From positions 111,652,278-111,716,277 of the forward strand of contig CM066043.1 of NCBI GenBank assembly GCA_033557465.1: 64,000 bases of DNA, in the 5' to 3' direction. The stretch comes from Ichthyophis bannanicus. Lineage: Eukaryota; Chordata; Amphibia; Gymnophiona; Ichthyophiidae. Under the pieces are notes generated by a model that made no database searches, was not told where the DNA came from, and saw only the letters and a program-made list of their open reading frames with translations. Shown here piece by piece: positions 1 through 10,744 of the stretch. Each line of letters begins with the position of its first letter. Position 1 is the stretch's first letter. Made by a program: the position numbers and the translations under genes.

Positions 1-119
1 CTGAGAACACCAGACCGAGAAGCGACGCCATTTAAGGGCATAAGATTTCCGGGTGGAAGGTCGCCGAGACGCCAGGACGACAGCCTCCACCTCCGGAGGA
101 AGTAAGAGCGGAGCTAGGA
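1..119 (-). pseudogene. Start of DIRS tyrosine recombinase, A1 (partial)
   Basis: These bases are homologous, by eye, to 52565-52690 in copy A3, which encodes the N-terminal part of the tyrosine recombinase just downstream of the RNase H/methyltransferase-like ORF. The catalytic domain lies beyond the window edge, so integrity cannot be judged. Confidence 0.6.
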
Positions 120-2041
120 CTACCCTTTCAGCAGCCAGGCCATCAGATGAAGGGCCCGGAGGTTGGGGTAGAGGAGAGTACCCTGATCCTGGGTCAGGAG
201 ATCTGGCTGAAACCCCAGAGGAAGAGGGGTGTCCAACGCTAGTTGTAGGAGTAGAGGGAACCAGGGTTGTCTCGACCACCTGGGCGCTACCAGGATCACG
301 GAGGCCCTGTCCTGGACAATTTTGAACAGCGTCCGGGACACAAGTAGCGTGGGAGGAAAGGCATACAGTAGGCCCGTGGACCACGAAATGAGGAAAGCAT
401 CCGGCGCTACTCTGAGAGGATGGGGGTGCCGGGAGCAGAACCTGGGAAGTTGCCGGTTTAGGGGACTGGCAAAGAGATCCACGGTGGGGAGGCCCCACCG
501 GCGGAAGATCCGTTGGACCACTACGGGGTTCAACCTCCATTCGTGCGGCTGCAGAATCCGGTTCAGTTTGTCGGCTAGGCAATTGTCCTGCCCGGGCAGG
601 TAAACAGCCTTGAGGAGGATGTCGTGGTCGACTGCCCAAGAGCACAGTCTCCGAGCCTCCTGACATAGAAGGAGGGAGCCCGTGCCCCCCTGTTTGTTCA
701 TGTAGAACATGGCGACCTGATTGTCCGTCTGCACCAGTACAGACCGACGAGAAGTGAGGTGAGAGAAGGTCCGCAGAGCTAGGCGGATCGCCCGCAGCTC
801 CAGGAAGTTTATCTGCTGAACAGCCTCCCAAGGTGTCCAAAGGCCTTGAGTGCATGTTCCTTGGCAATGCGCTCCCCATCCAAGGAGAGAGGCATCCGTC
901 GTGAGCACTTGAGAAGGAGGAGGAGACTGAAAAGTCATGCCAAGTACCAGATTGGGCAGGTGAAGCCACCACTGCAGAGAGGAGACCAGGAGGTCGGAGA
1001 TCTGTATTAAGTCCGTCAGTCTCCCTGTGGCCTGATGCCATTGAGTGCGAAGGCTCCACTGAGCAGGTCGCAAATGCAGACGGGCATTCGGAGTGACATG
1101 GGCCGTGGAGGCCATGTGACAAAGCAGTTGCAGGAATTGTCTGGCAGAGGCCGGTGACGCGCTGTGGAACCTGCCGGCCAGAGCTATGAGCCTGTTGGCC
1201 CGTTCCAGGGGTAAGAAGGCCCGAGCCTGCAGAGTGTCCAGCCGTGCTCCTATGAATTCGAGATCCTGAGAGGGGAGCAAAGTGGACTTTTCGAAGTTTA
1301 TGACGAAGCCCAAATGCTGAAGCAGAGCCACTGTGCGTTGAGTGGCCTGAGTGACCTCTAGGGAAGACTGTGCCCGGAGGAGCCAGTCGTCCAGGTAGGG
1401 GAAGACGAAGAGGCCTTGAAGCCTCAGGAAGGCTGCCACCACTGCCAGGCATTTCGTGAACACCCTGGGAGCGGAGGAGAGGCCAAAGGGCAGTACGCGG
1501 TACTGGTAATGATTCCCTGCCACCACAAATCTCAGATATTGCCGGTGGTCCGGATGAATAAGGATGTGAGTGTAAGCATCCTTTAGATCCAAGGAGCATA
1601 GCCAATCTCCCTGCCGGAGGTAGGGCAGTAGGATTCCAAGGGTAAGCATCTTGAACTTTTCCCGCTGCAGGAACTTGTTGAGGTTGCACAAGTCCAGGAT
1701 GGGTCTGAGGCCTCCTGTTCTTTTCGGAACCAGGAAGTACCTTGAATAAAACCCGTGACCCCACAAGAGCTGGGGCACTGGCTCCACAGCCTGTTCCTGG
1801 AGCAGACTTTGCAGCTCCTGAGGAGTAAGTCCCTGTGCAGAGGGGGTCTTGGAGGCTCCCCTGGAAAGTAGGGAGGAGGTACCTGGTGAAAATGTAAGAG
1901 ATAGCCCTTTTGAACAACCTGCAGCACCCAGGACTCGGATGTTATGGCTGACCACCTGTGGGCAAAGTGGGTCAGCCGGCCCCCCGTGCTGAGCGAAAGT
2001 CGTGGAGGGGGAGAGGCTATGCCGGCATAGTCAAAAACCTC
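120..2041 (-). CDS. DIRS reverse transcriptase-RNase H-methyltransferase-like polyprotein, A1
   Basis: This polyprotein copies the element RNA into DNA. An open stretch of 611 codons (1955-120) contains RT motifs LRPILDL, SLDLKDAYTHI, VLPFGLSSAPRVFTK and the catalytic YLDD, then RNase H motifs TTDAS, ELRAIR and QTDN. The C-terminal part has DLFASPLNRQLPRF and YAFPP, the region often called methyltransferase-like in DIRS elements. The RT N-terminus (GGRLTHFAHRWSAIT) lies in another frame at 2041-1830, so one frameshift separates it from the rest. It overlaps the end of gag, as in the other copies. No stop interrupts the 611 codons, so this is one of the better preserved RT copies here. Basis: motifs seen; domain names from DIRS family knowledge. 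Confidence 0.88.
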
Positions 2042-3937
2042 CACCCTGCTGAGCAGGGGCCTGTGTAGTGGGCTTGGGGGCCTTCTGCCTACGGGACCCA
2101 TTGCCCTGTCCCTTAGCCTGCTGGCCCTGGTGGGGAGCTGCTGAGGCTTGATATTGTGGGTGGTGCTGTTTATAGGCAGACACCTTCCTCGGGTAAAAGG
2201 GCTTTTTCCCCGAGCCCTTCCTCTTCTGTGAAGGGGCAGAGGTCTTTCTGGATAGGCGAGTTCTGGTGAGAGTCTCGGACTCGAGTTCTGCCGCCTTATC
2301 AGTCATGGGCTTGCCAAAGAGGTTTTCACCTCTGCAGGGGACATCGACCAACTTGTCCTGCACCCATGGCTCGAGGTCGGATGACTGAAGCCAAGCCTGA
2401 CGGCGAGCACCGATGCCGGCTCCGGCTACTCGAGCCGATGCTTCGAAGCCATCGTAGGCTGCTCGAGAAATAAACTTCGAGCACTCTCGAATACCAGTAG
2501 CCAAGGCCTGGAACCTCTGCAAAGGTTCCTCGGAGAGACCAGCAGAGAACCCGGCAATTTCCTTTGCCAGGTCTCGAAGATACATGCCCATATACAGCTG
2601 GTATGTGTGGACTCGGCAAGCAAGCATAAAGCCCTGGAAGCACTTCCTACCGAGGGCATCCAGGTTCCGGGACTCCTTACCCGGAGGCACCGAGGAGTGC
2701 ATCTTCTGACTCTTAAGTCGATGCATGGCCGATTCCACCACCATGGAATGGTGTGGCAGTTGCGCCTTCTGGAACCCGGGGCTCTTGCGGACTCGATACA
2801 TGGAATCGACCCGCTTGCTTAACACCGGCGTCGAGGCCGGGCTCTCCCACATGCGGAAGAGCAGCCGCTCCAGCATTGGAGGAACCGGCACAGTAAAGGC
2901 CTCCTTCGGGGGAGAGTCATACTGGAGGGCCTCGAGCTCTTCGACTCGAGGCTCCTCCTCCGGATCCGCGGGGAAGGCCAAAGCCTTGGCCATGTCCCTC
3001 ACGAAATCGGAGAACCGGGTATCCTCCGGGGGGGACCGTCTCCGGGGCTCCGACTCGGGCGAGTCGGAGGGGACGCACCGAGTCTGAAAAGAACCGGGTG
3101 ACTCATCCTCCTCCGTGTCCCAGCCCGACTCCTCCATGGAGGAATCGAGTGGCTCCATGCGGGCGAGGGCCGAGGACCTCCGCCCCGACGCCGAGGCCGG
3201 TGTCGATGACCTCGGTCCCGAACGGGAGGCCGAGGGAGACCTTGGCCGAGGATCGACTCGAGCTCGTATGGACTCGAGGATCGGCTCGGCCTCCGGGGTC
3301 GACTTGGACGTCGACGTCCCGGTGGTCGGGGCAGATGCACTGGCGATGCCGGCCATCAATGCCCGCTGCTGGTTCATGAAGGCAGCGATACTGCACTCCA
3401 AGGCCATCAATCTGAGACCAAACTCAGAAGACCCAGCAGCCCCCGACTCGGGCCCCGACAGCGTCGGGCCCGACGTCGGTTCCCTGGGAGGTGAGTCCAC
3501 GAGGACTACAGTACTCACGTGTCCAGGAGGCTCCACTTTGAGACGAGGATGCTTCGACGACCTCTCCGCCTCCGAGGACCCGGGGCGGCTGAGGGACGAG
3601 GAGCGTCCTCTGACGCCACCCTCGCGGGTTTCCTCTTCTGACGATGTTCACGGCCGGGAGACCCCCGCTCAGAGGAACTCCGACGATGCTCGGGGCCGGA
3701 GTCACAAGACGTCGAAGCCTCTGACGAGGTCCGGGCCCGACCGGACGTGGAGTCAGAGAAGATTCGTTCTTTTTGTGACTGCCGACTCCTCAGTGCCTTC
3801 GAGGACATTTTGTTGCACGGACCACAACCCACTAAGTCATGATTGGGTCCGAGGCAACGGAGGCAGCAGTCATGTGTGTCGGTAAGAGACATAAGTCTGG
3901 TACAGCGATCACACTTTTTAAAACCGCTGGCAGCCAT
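2031..3937 (-). pseudogene. DIRS gag, A1 (frameshifted)
   Basis: Putative structural (capsid-like) protein of the element. The start is chosen at 3937 because the product begins MAASGFKKCDRC, like the other A copies. The N-terminus has a cysteine cluster (C-x2-C, HDCCLRC, CGPC) that may bind zinc. A Ser/Arg/Pro-rich low-complexity middle follows, then a conserved block (VPPMLERLLFRMWESP to LSRKTSAPSQKRKGSGKKPF), a basic tail and a stop at 2031. The reading frame changes near 3540, so the gag is split into an N-terminal ORF (4111-3515 frame) and a 501-codon ORF (3536-2031). The RT frame starts before the gag stop. Gag identity is inferred from position and conservation among copies; it has no classical CCHC knuckle. 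Confidence 0.75.
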
Positions 3938-4180
3938 CGGGGGAAAAAGGGCCCCTGCGAGGTCGAAGGACCGTGCTGCAAGGGAAAAAGAAAAAAAGTG
4001 GCGGGAACGCCCGCTAGAAAGGAGAAAAATTGAAAAAATGAGAACGGACTCGATATTGGAGTATCGAGGCCGGGCGGGAAAGAGACACGGTGTCGAACCG
4101 AGAAAAAACAACGAAAGAAATCAACTTTTCAGCGGCGATCACAAACTACGTCTTTAGGGCTCCGCAGAAAAAAGAAGACT

Positions 4181-4336
4181 GAGCAAGACGGCACCCTTGG
4201 GCGGGAAGGGGACCGCGCATGCGCGCTGCAATTCCCAAAGGCTTTCTGCGAAAGCTGGGGAAAATTGCTACGCGAGGGCTCCGTCGGCCCCGACGTCACC
4301 CATAAGTGAGGACTGACTTCCTGCTTGGTCCTGGAG
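4181..4336. repeat. Right ITR of A1
   Basis: Inverted complement of the left terminal repeat type seen at 5418-5600 and 51159-51343: the same string from the AAGATGGCACC-like block through the CCCATAWGTGAGGACTGACTTCCTGCTTGG edge. It ends with CTGGAG, next to foreign sequence starting AAGAATCC. The edge is complementary to the ICR of complete A copies. Confidence 0.85.
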
Positions 4337-4990
4337 AAGAATCCTGTACTGGTAATGTCTTCCCTGAAAGAGGAACCGAAGGAACCTCCTGTGATCCTTG
4401 TGGATAAGGATGTGTGTATATCCATCTTTTAGGTCTAGAGAACATAGCCAATCCTGACTCTGGACGTATGGGAGAAGTGTTCTGAGAGAGACCATTTTGA
4501 ATTTCTCTCGGAACAGATACTTGTTTAATTCTCTGAGGTCCAAAATGGGCCTGTATCCTCCTGTCTTCTTTGGTATAAGGAAGTAGGGGGAGTAGAAGCA
4601 CAGACCTTGTTGGGAAGGTGGCACTTCCTCTATCGCACCCTGGGCGAGAAGGGTGGTGATCTCCTGGCATAAGAGTGTGGTAAGAGGGGACTGGGAGCTG
4701 AACTCTCTTGGAGTGGAGGGAGGGGGCATGCTTTGGAAGTGACGTTTGTACCCCTCTGTCACTATGGAGAGAGTCCAATGTTCTGATAGTATCTGGTGCC
4801 ACCTTTTGGCAAAATAACACAGTCTGCCTGGGATGAAGACTGGCTCTGGGATTTCCAGTGGTAGGATAGCTAAGTTCTCTAGCAGGAAGTCAAAGGCCTT
4901 GTGGAGGCTGGGTTTGCTGAGCTGGTTGACCATTGCGCGGCTCTGTCCCTTCTGGGAAGCATGGACCAGACAGTGGACTGCATGGGTGTA
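4337..4990 (-). pseudogene. DIRS RT N-terminal fragment, B1
   Basis: An open stretch at 4933-4337 encodes the RT N-terminal region (GRLCYFAKRWHQIL, PYFLIPKKTGGYRPILDL, CSLDLKDGYTHILI, HYQYRIL) and then stops dead at the right edge of A1, before the YLDD motif. It is homologous to 46650-47150 of B5. The catalytic half is separated from it by A1. The listed open frame runs on into A1 terminal repeat and is chimeric there. Confidence 0.85.
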
Positions 4991-4999
4991 AGAATGATA

Positions 5000-5417
5000 A
5001 AACGTCTTCTTGTTGAAAAAGGGCCTTTTAACTGTCTTTTTCTTAGCTGGTTTGACAGTGATCCTAGAGAACCTGTTTAGGGTGGTATTCTTGGACTCAA
5101 GCTGAGAAGCTTTGTCTTGCCAATCCTTGCCAAAGAGGTTTTTCTCCCATGCAAGGAATATTCCCCAGCTTATCTTGCATTCACTGTTCTAAATCAGATG
5201 CTTGTAACCAAGCAATCCAACGTGCACTGATGGAAATACCAGAGGGCCTGCTAATACACTCAAAACAATCAAAAGTTGCTCTATTCATGAACTTGGAAAC
5301 ATTCTGGAAATGTTTAACAAGTGTCAGGAAATCAGCCCTCTTGTCGTCTGGGAGAAGAGGAGCCATTAGTTCCAAATATTTGGTTACCACCCGAAGAAAC
5401 ATACCCATATAGAGTAA
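5000..5417 (-). pseudogene. DIRS gag C-terminal fragment, B1
   Basis: Homologous to the family B gag of B5 (47200-47780). Recognisable blocks include MFLRVVTKYLELMAPLLPDD, FLTLVKHFQNVSKFMNRATF and SARWIAWLQASDLEQ. The fragment is interrupted at its right side by the left edge of A2 at 5418; the remaining N-terminal gag resumes at 14404. Confidence 0.8.
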
Positions 5418-5600
5418 GAGTAGTTACTCACCTGTAACAGGTGTTCTCCAGGAGCAGCAGGAATCAGTCCTCACATATGGGTGACATCGACGTCGATGGA
5501 GCCCTTGCGGAGCATTTCCCCAGCTTTCCATGAAAGCCTTTGGGAATGCAGGCATGCATGCGTGGTTCCATTCCCGCCTAAAGGTGCCATCTTGCTCAGT
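5418..5600. repeat. Left ITR of A2
   Basis: Starts GAGTAGTTACTCACCTGTAAC and contains the perfect short hairpin CACCTG-TAA-CAGGTG. It runs to the GGTGCCATCTTGCTCAGT block, whose inverted complement is in the right ITR at 14245-14403. The first 30 or so bases are unique to the left end and reappear, inverted, in the ICR at 5700-5740. Confidence 0.85.
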
Positions 5601-5683
5601 CAAATGAAATAGCTAAAAACAGCACACAAAAATGTAAAAATAAACTATATACAACTGCAACTCCCAGGGGAGGAGGGAGGGTT

Positions 5684-5787
5684 GTGAGGACTGATTCCTG
5701 CAGCTCCTGGAGAACACCTGTTACAGGTGAGTAACTACTCTTTCTCCAGGACCAAGCAGGAAGTCAGTCCTCACATATGGGTGACTC
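5684..5787. repeat. Internal complementary region (ICR) of A2
   Basis: Two adjacent pieces. The first is the inverted complement of the left outer edge (GGAGAACACCTGTTACAGGTG then GTAACTACTC). The second (TTCTCCAGGACCAAGCAGGA and following) is the inverted complement of the right outer edge at 14360-14403. Such an ICR bridging both outer edges is the diagnostic DIRS-1 arrangement, thought to template rolling-circle-like completion of the element. Confidence 0.85.
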
Positions 5788-5909
5788 CCTAGCTCTGGGC
5801 TACCAAGGAACCCAGGCTGAACAAGAGAACTCCCTCTAGTCCCAGCATCAAAGAAAGGCTTTTCACTGACAGAACCTCCACCGGTAGCCCAACAGAGGGC
5901 AGGAGTTGC

Positions 5910-6950
5910 CTAAACCTCAAAGAGATTCCGGAGTACTGCCTGGCCAAAAGCACTGTCCCTACGGGACTCCCTCTCCAGACAGTAATGGGCCGCAAAAGTC
6001 TGGCTTGAGGACCAATTTGCAGCCAACGGTACAGAGCGGAGGTGGGCCACTGAGGCAGCCATTGCCCTGACACGATGGGCCGTGACCCGACCCTGCAAAG
6101 GAAGGTCAGCCGCCCTGTAAGCCCAGGTGATACAGTCAGCTACCCAGATGGACAAGGTACGCTTGGACACAGCCAACCCCAAATTATTAGGGTCAAAAGA
6201 TATGAAGAGCTGAGTAGTTCTTCTATGTCCCTGCGTACGGTCAAGGTAGAAGGATAAGGCCGTCCTACAGTCCAGGGTATGCAGAACTGCTTCAGCCTGG
6301 CTTGCATGGGGCCTAGGGAACAATGTTGGAAGAACCACCTCTTGGTTAAGGTGGAAGGAGGAGACAACCTTTGGGAGGAACTTTGGATGAGTCCTAATGA
6401 CTACCCTGTTCCTATAGAAGCGCGTGTAAGGCCTGTCACAGACCAGGGCCTGAAGCTCACTCACTCGCCTGGCTGAGGTTAGGGCTATCAAGAAGAGTGT
6501 CTTCCAGGATAGGAAGCGTAGAGGGCAAGTAGCCATCGGCTCAAAAGGTGGGCGAGTCAGTTCCTGCAAGACCACATTCAACTCCCACTCAGGAGCAGGA
6601 GGACGGATTGGAAGCTTGAGCAAAAGCAAGCCTCTGAGAAACCGGGACACCAAGGGGTGAACCGACAGAGAATGTCCTTCCACCAGTGAGTGGTGAGCTG
6701 CTAGAGCTGAGAGGTGGACCCGAACAGAATTGGACTTAAGTCCTTGATTGGATAAGTGCAGTAAATACTGAAGCACTACTGGTACGGTACAGGAGAAAGG
6801 ATCCTCTGTACGTAGGTGACACCACACAGAAAACCTTTTCCATTTGAGAGCATAGGTTTTCCTAGTGGACTGTTTCCTAGAGGCTAGTACAACCTCCTCA
6901 ACTTCAGGAGGTAGGCCCCAGGGAGCCAAAACTACCCTTGCAGCCTCCAG
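5910..6950 (-). CDS. DIRS tyrosine recombinase, A2
   Basis: Integrates the circular DNA copy of the element by tyrosine-recombinase strand exchange. The open frame 7178-5910 covers the N-terminal arm (SRKQSTRKTYALKWKRFSVW), the core-binding domain (SNSVRVHLSALAAHH) and the catalytic domain. Catalytic signatures are the first Arg in TSARRVSELQAL, HxxR in TAHRVRAMAAS and the Tyr in AAHYCLERESRRD. Compared with A3, a few residues are missing between HxxR and Tyr (VPLAANWSS against VPLVDICRAATWSS), probably a small in-frame deletion. The frame extends upstream through the RNase H region in another frame, so the true start is unclear. Confidence 0.85.
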   Translation of the reverse strand: MEAARVVLAPWGLPPEVEEVVLASRKQSTRKTYALKWKRFSVWCHLRTEDPFSCTVPVVLQYLLHLSNQGLKSNSVRVHLSALAAHHSLVEGHSLSVHPLVSRFLRGLLLLKLPIRPPAPEWELNVVLQELTRPPFEPMATCPLRFLSWKTLFLIALTSARRVSELQALVCDRPYTRFYRNRVVIRTHPKFLPKVVSSFHLNQEVVLPTLFPRPHASQAEAVLHTLDCRTALSFYLDRTQGHRRTTQLFISFDPNNLGLAVSKRTLSIWVADCITWAYRAADLPLQGRVTAHRVRAMAASVAHLRSVPLAANWSSSQTFAAHYCLERESRRDSAFGQAVLRNLFEV

Positions 6951-7740
6951 GCCATCAAATTGAGAGCTTTGAGATTGGGGTGCAGAAGGGAACCCTGATC
7001 CTGAGAGAGAAGGTCGGGTTGCAACCCCAGAGGCAGTGGGGGATCCACTGCCAGCTGAAGCAGAAGTGGAAACCAAGGCTGTCTCGGCCACCTGGGAGCC
7101 ACCAGCAGGACCAAGGCCTTGTCCTGAAGAATCTTGAACAGGGTTCGGGCCACCAAGGGCGTGGGAGGAAACGCACACAGGAGGCCCTGAGACCAGGGAA
7201 TCAGAAAAGCATCTGCTGCTATCCGCAGAGGATGCGGTTGCCTGGAGCAGAACTTTGGCAGCTGTTTGTTCAGATTACTGGCAAACAGATCTATGGATGG
7301 AAGTCCCCATTTCAGGAAAATCTTTTGAACCACCAAAGGATGGAGCTGCCACTCGTGGGGCTGCAGAAGCCTGCTCAACTTGTCGGCCAGGTAGTTTTCC
7401 TGGCCAGGTAGATACACAGCCTTGAGGAGCATGTTGTGCCTGAGAGCAAACAAGCAAAGGTCCTGTGCCTCCTGAGAAAGGAGCCTGGACCCAGTTCCGC
7501 CCTGCTTGTTCACATAAAACATGGCTACCTGGTTGTCTGTTTGAACTAGGACAGACTGATGAGCCAAGGTTGGAGAGAAAGTCTTGAGGGCTAACCGAAT
7601 AGCCCTGAGTTCCAGTAGATTGATTTTCTGTGCGGCTTCCCAGGGAGACCACAGGCCCTGGGTGCACTTGCCTAGACAATGAGCTCCCCAGCCCTGAAGG
7701 GAGGCATCCGTGGTCAACACCACTGTGAACCCAGGCATCT
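6932..7740 (-). pseudogene. DIRS RNase H and methyltransferase-like region, A2
   Basis: The open frame that ends at 6932 includes, from about 7740, RNase H motifs TTDASLQGWGAH, LLELRAIRLAL and VQTDNQVAMFYVNKQGG, then ADKLSRLLQPHEW and the methyltransferase-like part (SIDLFASNLNKQLPKF, CAFPPTPL, VAPRWPRQPWFPLL). RNase H would remove the RNA strand during element DNA synthesis. It is out of frame with the A2 RT (8742-7714), so a frameshift near 7720-7740 separates the two. The portion of the same open frame upstream of 7740 is the alternative-frame reading of RT, not a protein domain. Confidence 0.82.
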
Positions 7741-8800
7741 GAAAGGGTACCCTCCTTGCAGCAGATTGGGTGGGTGCCGCCACCAGCTGAGGGAGTTCAG
7801 AAATTGTCTGGACACCCATATCCTGTCTCGGAGGCTGCCTGTGACCTGTGACCACTGTTTCCGAAGGCACCACTGTGCAGGCCTCATATGGCGCCTGGCA
7901 TTGGGGGTCACATATACTGTCGAAGCCATGTGGCCTAGAAGCCTCAGGCAGAGTCTGGCGGAGACTAGTGACCTGCTGAGAAACTGGTTTGCTAAGTTTA
8001 TCAGTCTTTGGGCTCTGTCTTCTGGCAAGAATGCCTTTGCCAGCAGAGAGTCCAACCTCGCCCCTATGAACTCCAAGTTCTGTGAGGGGAGCAAAGTGGA
8101 CTTTGCAAAGTTTATTACAAACCCCAATCTTTGAAGAAGAGCAATAGTTCTGAGGGGGGCCTGTCGGGCCTCCTGGCACGTCTGACCTCTTATGAGCCAG
8201 CCGTCCAGATAGGGGAAGACAAAGACTCCCTGATTTCTCAGGTAGGCTGCCACCACTGCCAGGCATTTGGTAAAGACCCTGGGAGCGGAGGTGAGGCCAA
8301 AAGGCAGAACTCTGTACTGATAATGGTTTCCTCCCACAATGAACCTGAGGTACTTTCTGTGGTCTGGATGAATGAGGATGTGAGTATACGCATCCTTTAG
8401 ATCTAATGAACATAGCCAATCTCCCTGCTGGAGGTAGGGCAGAAGTGTTCCAAGAGTAAGCATCTTGAACTTTTCCTTCTCCAGGAACTTGTTGAGGTTT
8501 CTGAGGTCTAGAATAGGACGAAGGCCACCGGTTCTTTTGGGTACCAGGAAATACCTGGAGTAGAACCCTTGACCTTGCAAGTAGGGCGGCATAGGCTCCA
8601 CCGCCCTGTCCACCAACAGACCTTGGAGCTCCTGAAGGAGAAGATCTGTGTGCAGGGGAGGCCTTGGAGGCTCCCCTGGAAAGTATGGAGGAGGCAGTTG
8701 TTGGAAGTGTAGTAGATAAGCATAGTCCACAAGGGCTAACACCCAACTGTCTCCAGTGATGAGTGGCCACTGGTGGGCAAACAGGGCGAGGCGATCTCCT
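7714..8800 (-). pseudogene. DIRS reverse transcriptase, A2
   Basis: An uninterrupted 342-codon stretch (8742-7714) with RT motifs GLRPILDLRNLNKFL, SLDLKDAYTHILIHPDHRK, VLPFGLTSAPRVFTK and LGFVINFAKS. The catalytic loop reads PYLDGW instead of the usual PYLDDW, losing the second aspartate, so this copy is predicted to be catalytically dead. The end is frameshifted relative to RNase H. An N-terminal stretch near 8750-8860 is in other frames. Confidence 0.85.
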
Positions 8801-8921
8801 GTGCAGGGTTGGGGAGAGCAGGGACGGAAAGGCTATGCCAAAGGAGTCAAAAACCCCCACCCTTCTGAGTGGGAGCAGGGGCCGGAGGCTTGGGAGTCCT
8901 CTGCCTACGGGGCCCATTACC

Positions 8922-10570
8922 CTACCCCTTGGCTTGCTGACCCTGAGGGGCAGCTTGGGCAGCCTGGTACTGTTTGTAGGCAGTGCCCTTCCTCGGGTAA
9001 AAGGGCTTTTTACCCGAGCCCTTCTTTTTGTGAGAAGGGGCAGAAGTCTTCCTAGACAGCCTTATCCTTGTGAGGTGCTCGGTCTCGAGCTGTGCGGCCT
9101 TCTCGGTCATGGGCTTGCCAAAAAGGTTCTCACCTCGGCAAGGGACATCGACCAACTTGTCCTGAACCCATGGCTCGAGGTACGATGACTGCAGCCATGC
9201 CTGGCATTGAGCCGCGATGCCGGCTGCCGCAACATGGGCCGAAGCCTCGAAGCCATTGTAGGCAGTGCGGGACATAAACTTGGAGCATTCCCGGATTCCC
9301 GAGGACAAGGACATGAACCTCTGCAAGGGTTCCCCGGAGAGACCAGCAGAGAACCTGGCCAGCTCATTGGCCAGGTCCCGCAAGTACATGCCCATGTACA
9401 GCTGGTAAGACTGGACACGGCAAGCAAGCATCGAGCCCTGGAAGCACTTTCTACCAAAACCATCGAGGTTCCGGGCCTCCCTACCAGGGGGCACCGCGGA
9501 GTGCATCTTCTGACTTTTCAGGCGATGCATGGTCGATTCCACCACCGTGGAATGGTGTGGTAGCTGCGCCTTTTGAAAGCCAGGACTCTTCCGGAGTCGA
9601 TAGATCGAATCGACCCGCTTGCTTAGAACCGGCGCCGAGGCCGGTGCCTCCCACATCCGGAAGAGGAGCCGTTCCAGCATCGGAGGAACCGGAACAGTAA
9701 AGGCCTCCTTTGGAGGAGAGTCGTACTGTAGGGCCTCGAGCTCCTCGGCTCGAGGCTCCTCCTTGGGGTCCGCAGGGATAGCCAACGCGGTGGCCATATC
9801 CCGGACGAACTCCGAGAACCGGGTATCCTCCGGGGGGGATCTACTCCGAGGCTCAGACTGCGGTGAGCCCGACGGGACGCACCGAGTCTGGAAGGTGTCG
9901 GGGGACTCCTCGTCCTCCATTTCCCAGGCGGACTCGTCCGATGAGGAATCGGGGTCCGACTGCGCGGGGCCTGTGAGCACCCGCCCCGATGCCGAAGGCA
10001 CCGGCGTCGACGCCCTCGGTCCCGAACGGGAGGTCGAGGGAGACCGAGGTCGACCTCGAGCCTTTATGGTCTCGAGTATCGGCTCGGTCTCCGGGGTCGA
10101 CTTTGATGTCCCAGTGGTCGGGGCAGATGCGCCAGACATGCTGGCCATCAGTGCCCACTGCTGTTCCATGAAGGCAGACAGTCTGCTCTCCAAGGCTGTC
10201 AAGCCTGAGACCCAGCTCAGAAGACTCAGCAGCCCCAGACTCGGGCCCCGGCGGCACCGGGCCCGACGTCGGCTCTCTGGGAGGAGAGTCCACGAGGACT
10301 ACAGGACTTACGTGTCCAGCAGACTCCGGCTCCACTCGAGGTACTTTGGAAGGCTTCTCCTGTTCCACGGACCCAGGGCGACGGTCGGGGGTCTGAGACC
10401 TAGCTCTCGAGGAGCCAGGGACCTCTTCCGATGACGCCCTCGCGAGCCGCTTCTTCCTCTTTCGTTCCCGGTCGGGGGACCCCCTGTCCGAGGAGCCCCG
10501 ACGGTGCTCGGGATCCGATTCCCGAGATGTCGAGGCCTCAGATGAGGTCCGGGCCCGGCCGGAGGCTGAG
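8922..10570 (-). pseudogene. DIRS gag C-terminal part, A2
   Basis: A 426-codon open frame (10202-8922) carries the conserved A gag block (VPPMLERLLFRMWEAP, LSRKTSAPSHKKKGSGKKPF). The preceding acidic/Ser-rich segment lies in another frame at 10368-9853 (frameshift near 10200). The gene is interrupted at 10570 by a Penelope-like element; its N-terminus continues at 13794-13994. Confidence 0.75.
10555..10570. repeat. Target-site duplication, left copy (Penelope-like element)
   Basis: CCGGCCGGAGGCTGAG here and CCGGCCGGAGGCCGAG at 13794-13809 flank the inserted element: 16 bp with one mismatch. Uninterrupted A gag (A3, near 56285) has this sequence once, which confirms a duplication. Confidence 0.85.
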
Positions 10571-10706
10571 ACACAGTCTAAAACGTGATAGTCGTGGAAA
10601 AACCAAAATTTATTAAAGATATTGACCTATTACCAGCCCGACACAGGCCGTGTTTCGCTACCTTCGTCAGGGGCAAACCAGGTAAAGGTACTAAAATATA
10701 AAAAAC
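10571..10706. repeat. Left inverted arm of the Penelope-like element
   Basis: Inverted complement of 13623-13758, with the shared edge ACACAGTCTAAAACGTGATAG. Both arms contain the same compact fold described as a hammerhead-like motif (minus strand 10636-10674, plus strand 13655-13693). Confidence 0.85.
10636..10674 (-). ncRNA. Candidate hammerhead-type self-cleaving motif, left arm
   Basis: Read on the minus strand: GCCC, CUGACGA, AGGUAGC, GAAA, CACGGCCUGUG, UC, GGGC. The core CUGANGA...GAAA...UH is present. Stem I is GCCC/GGGC; stem III is ACAC/GUGU closed by loop GGCCU; cleavage would follow the C of UC. Stem II (AGGUAGC) is very weak, so activity is uncertain. Hammerhead ribozymes are known in Penelope-like element arms, which supports the call. 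Confidence 0.55.
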
Positions 10707-10744
10707 AAATTATAAAACAGTACCAATATTAAAGATTTTGAAGC

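Larger units (their letters stand above)
1..4336 (-). mobile_element. DIRS family A copy A1 (3' part off window)
   Basis: A DIRS-type retrotransposon read on the minus strand, cut by the left window edge. From its 5' end (right) it carries an inverted terminal repeat, gag, RT, RNase H and a methyltransferase-like region. Only the first codons of the recombinase are inside the window. The right edge ends at about 4336, where the sequence switches abruptly into family B reverse transcriptase (copy B1), so A1 sits inside B1. Layout and sequence match the complete copy A3 (51159-56886). The missing left part would hold the recombinase, ICR and left ITR. Confidence 0.9.

Noticed and set aside
53..603. 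Plus-strand ORFs of 90-124 codons at the window start
   Set aside because: They are antisense shadows of the A1 RNase H/YR region; composition and position follow the minus-strand element.
3115..3885. 256-codon plus-strand ORF
   Set aside because: Antisense to the Ser/Arg-rich, GC-rich part of A1 gag. Similar antisense ORFs occur in A2 and A3, as expected from low stop density there.
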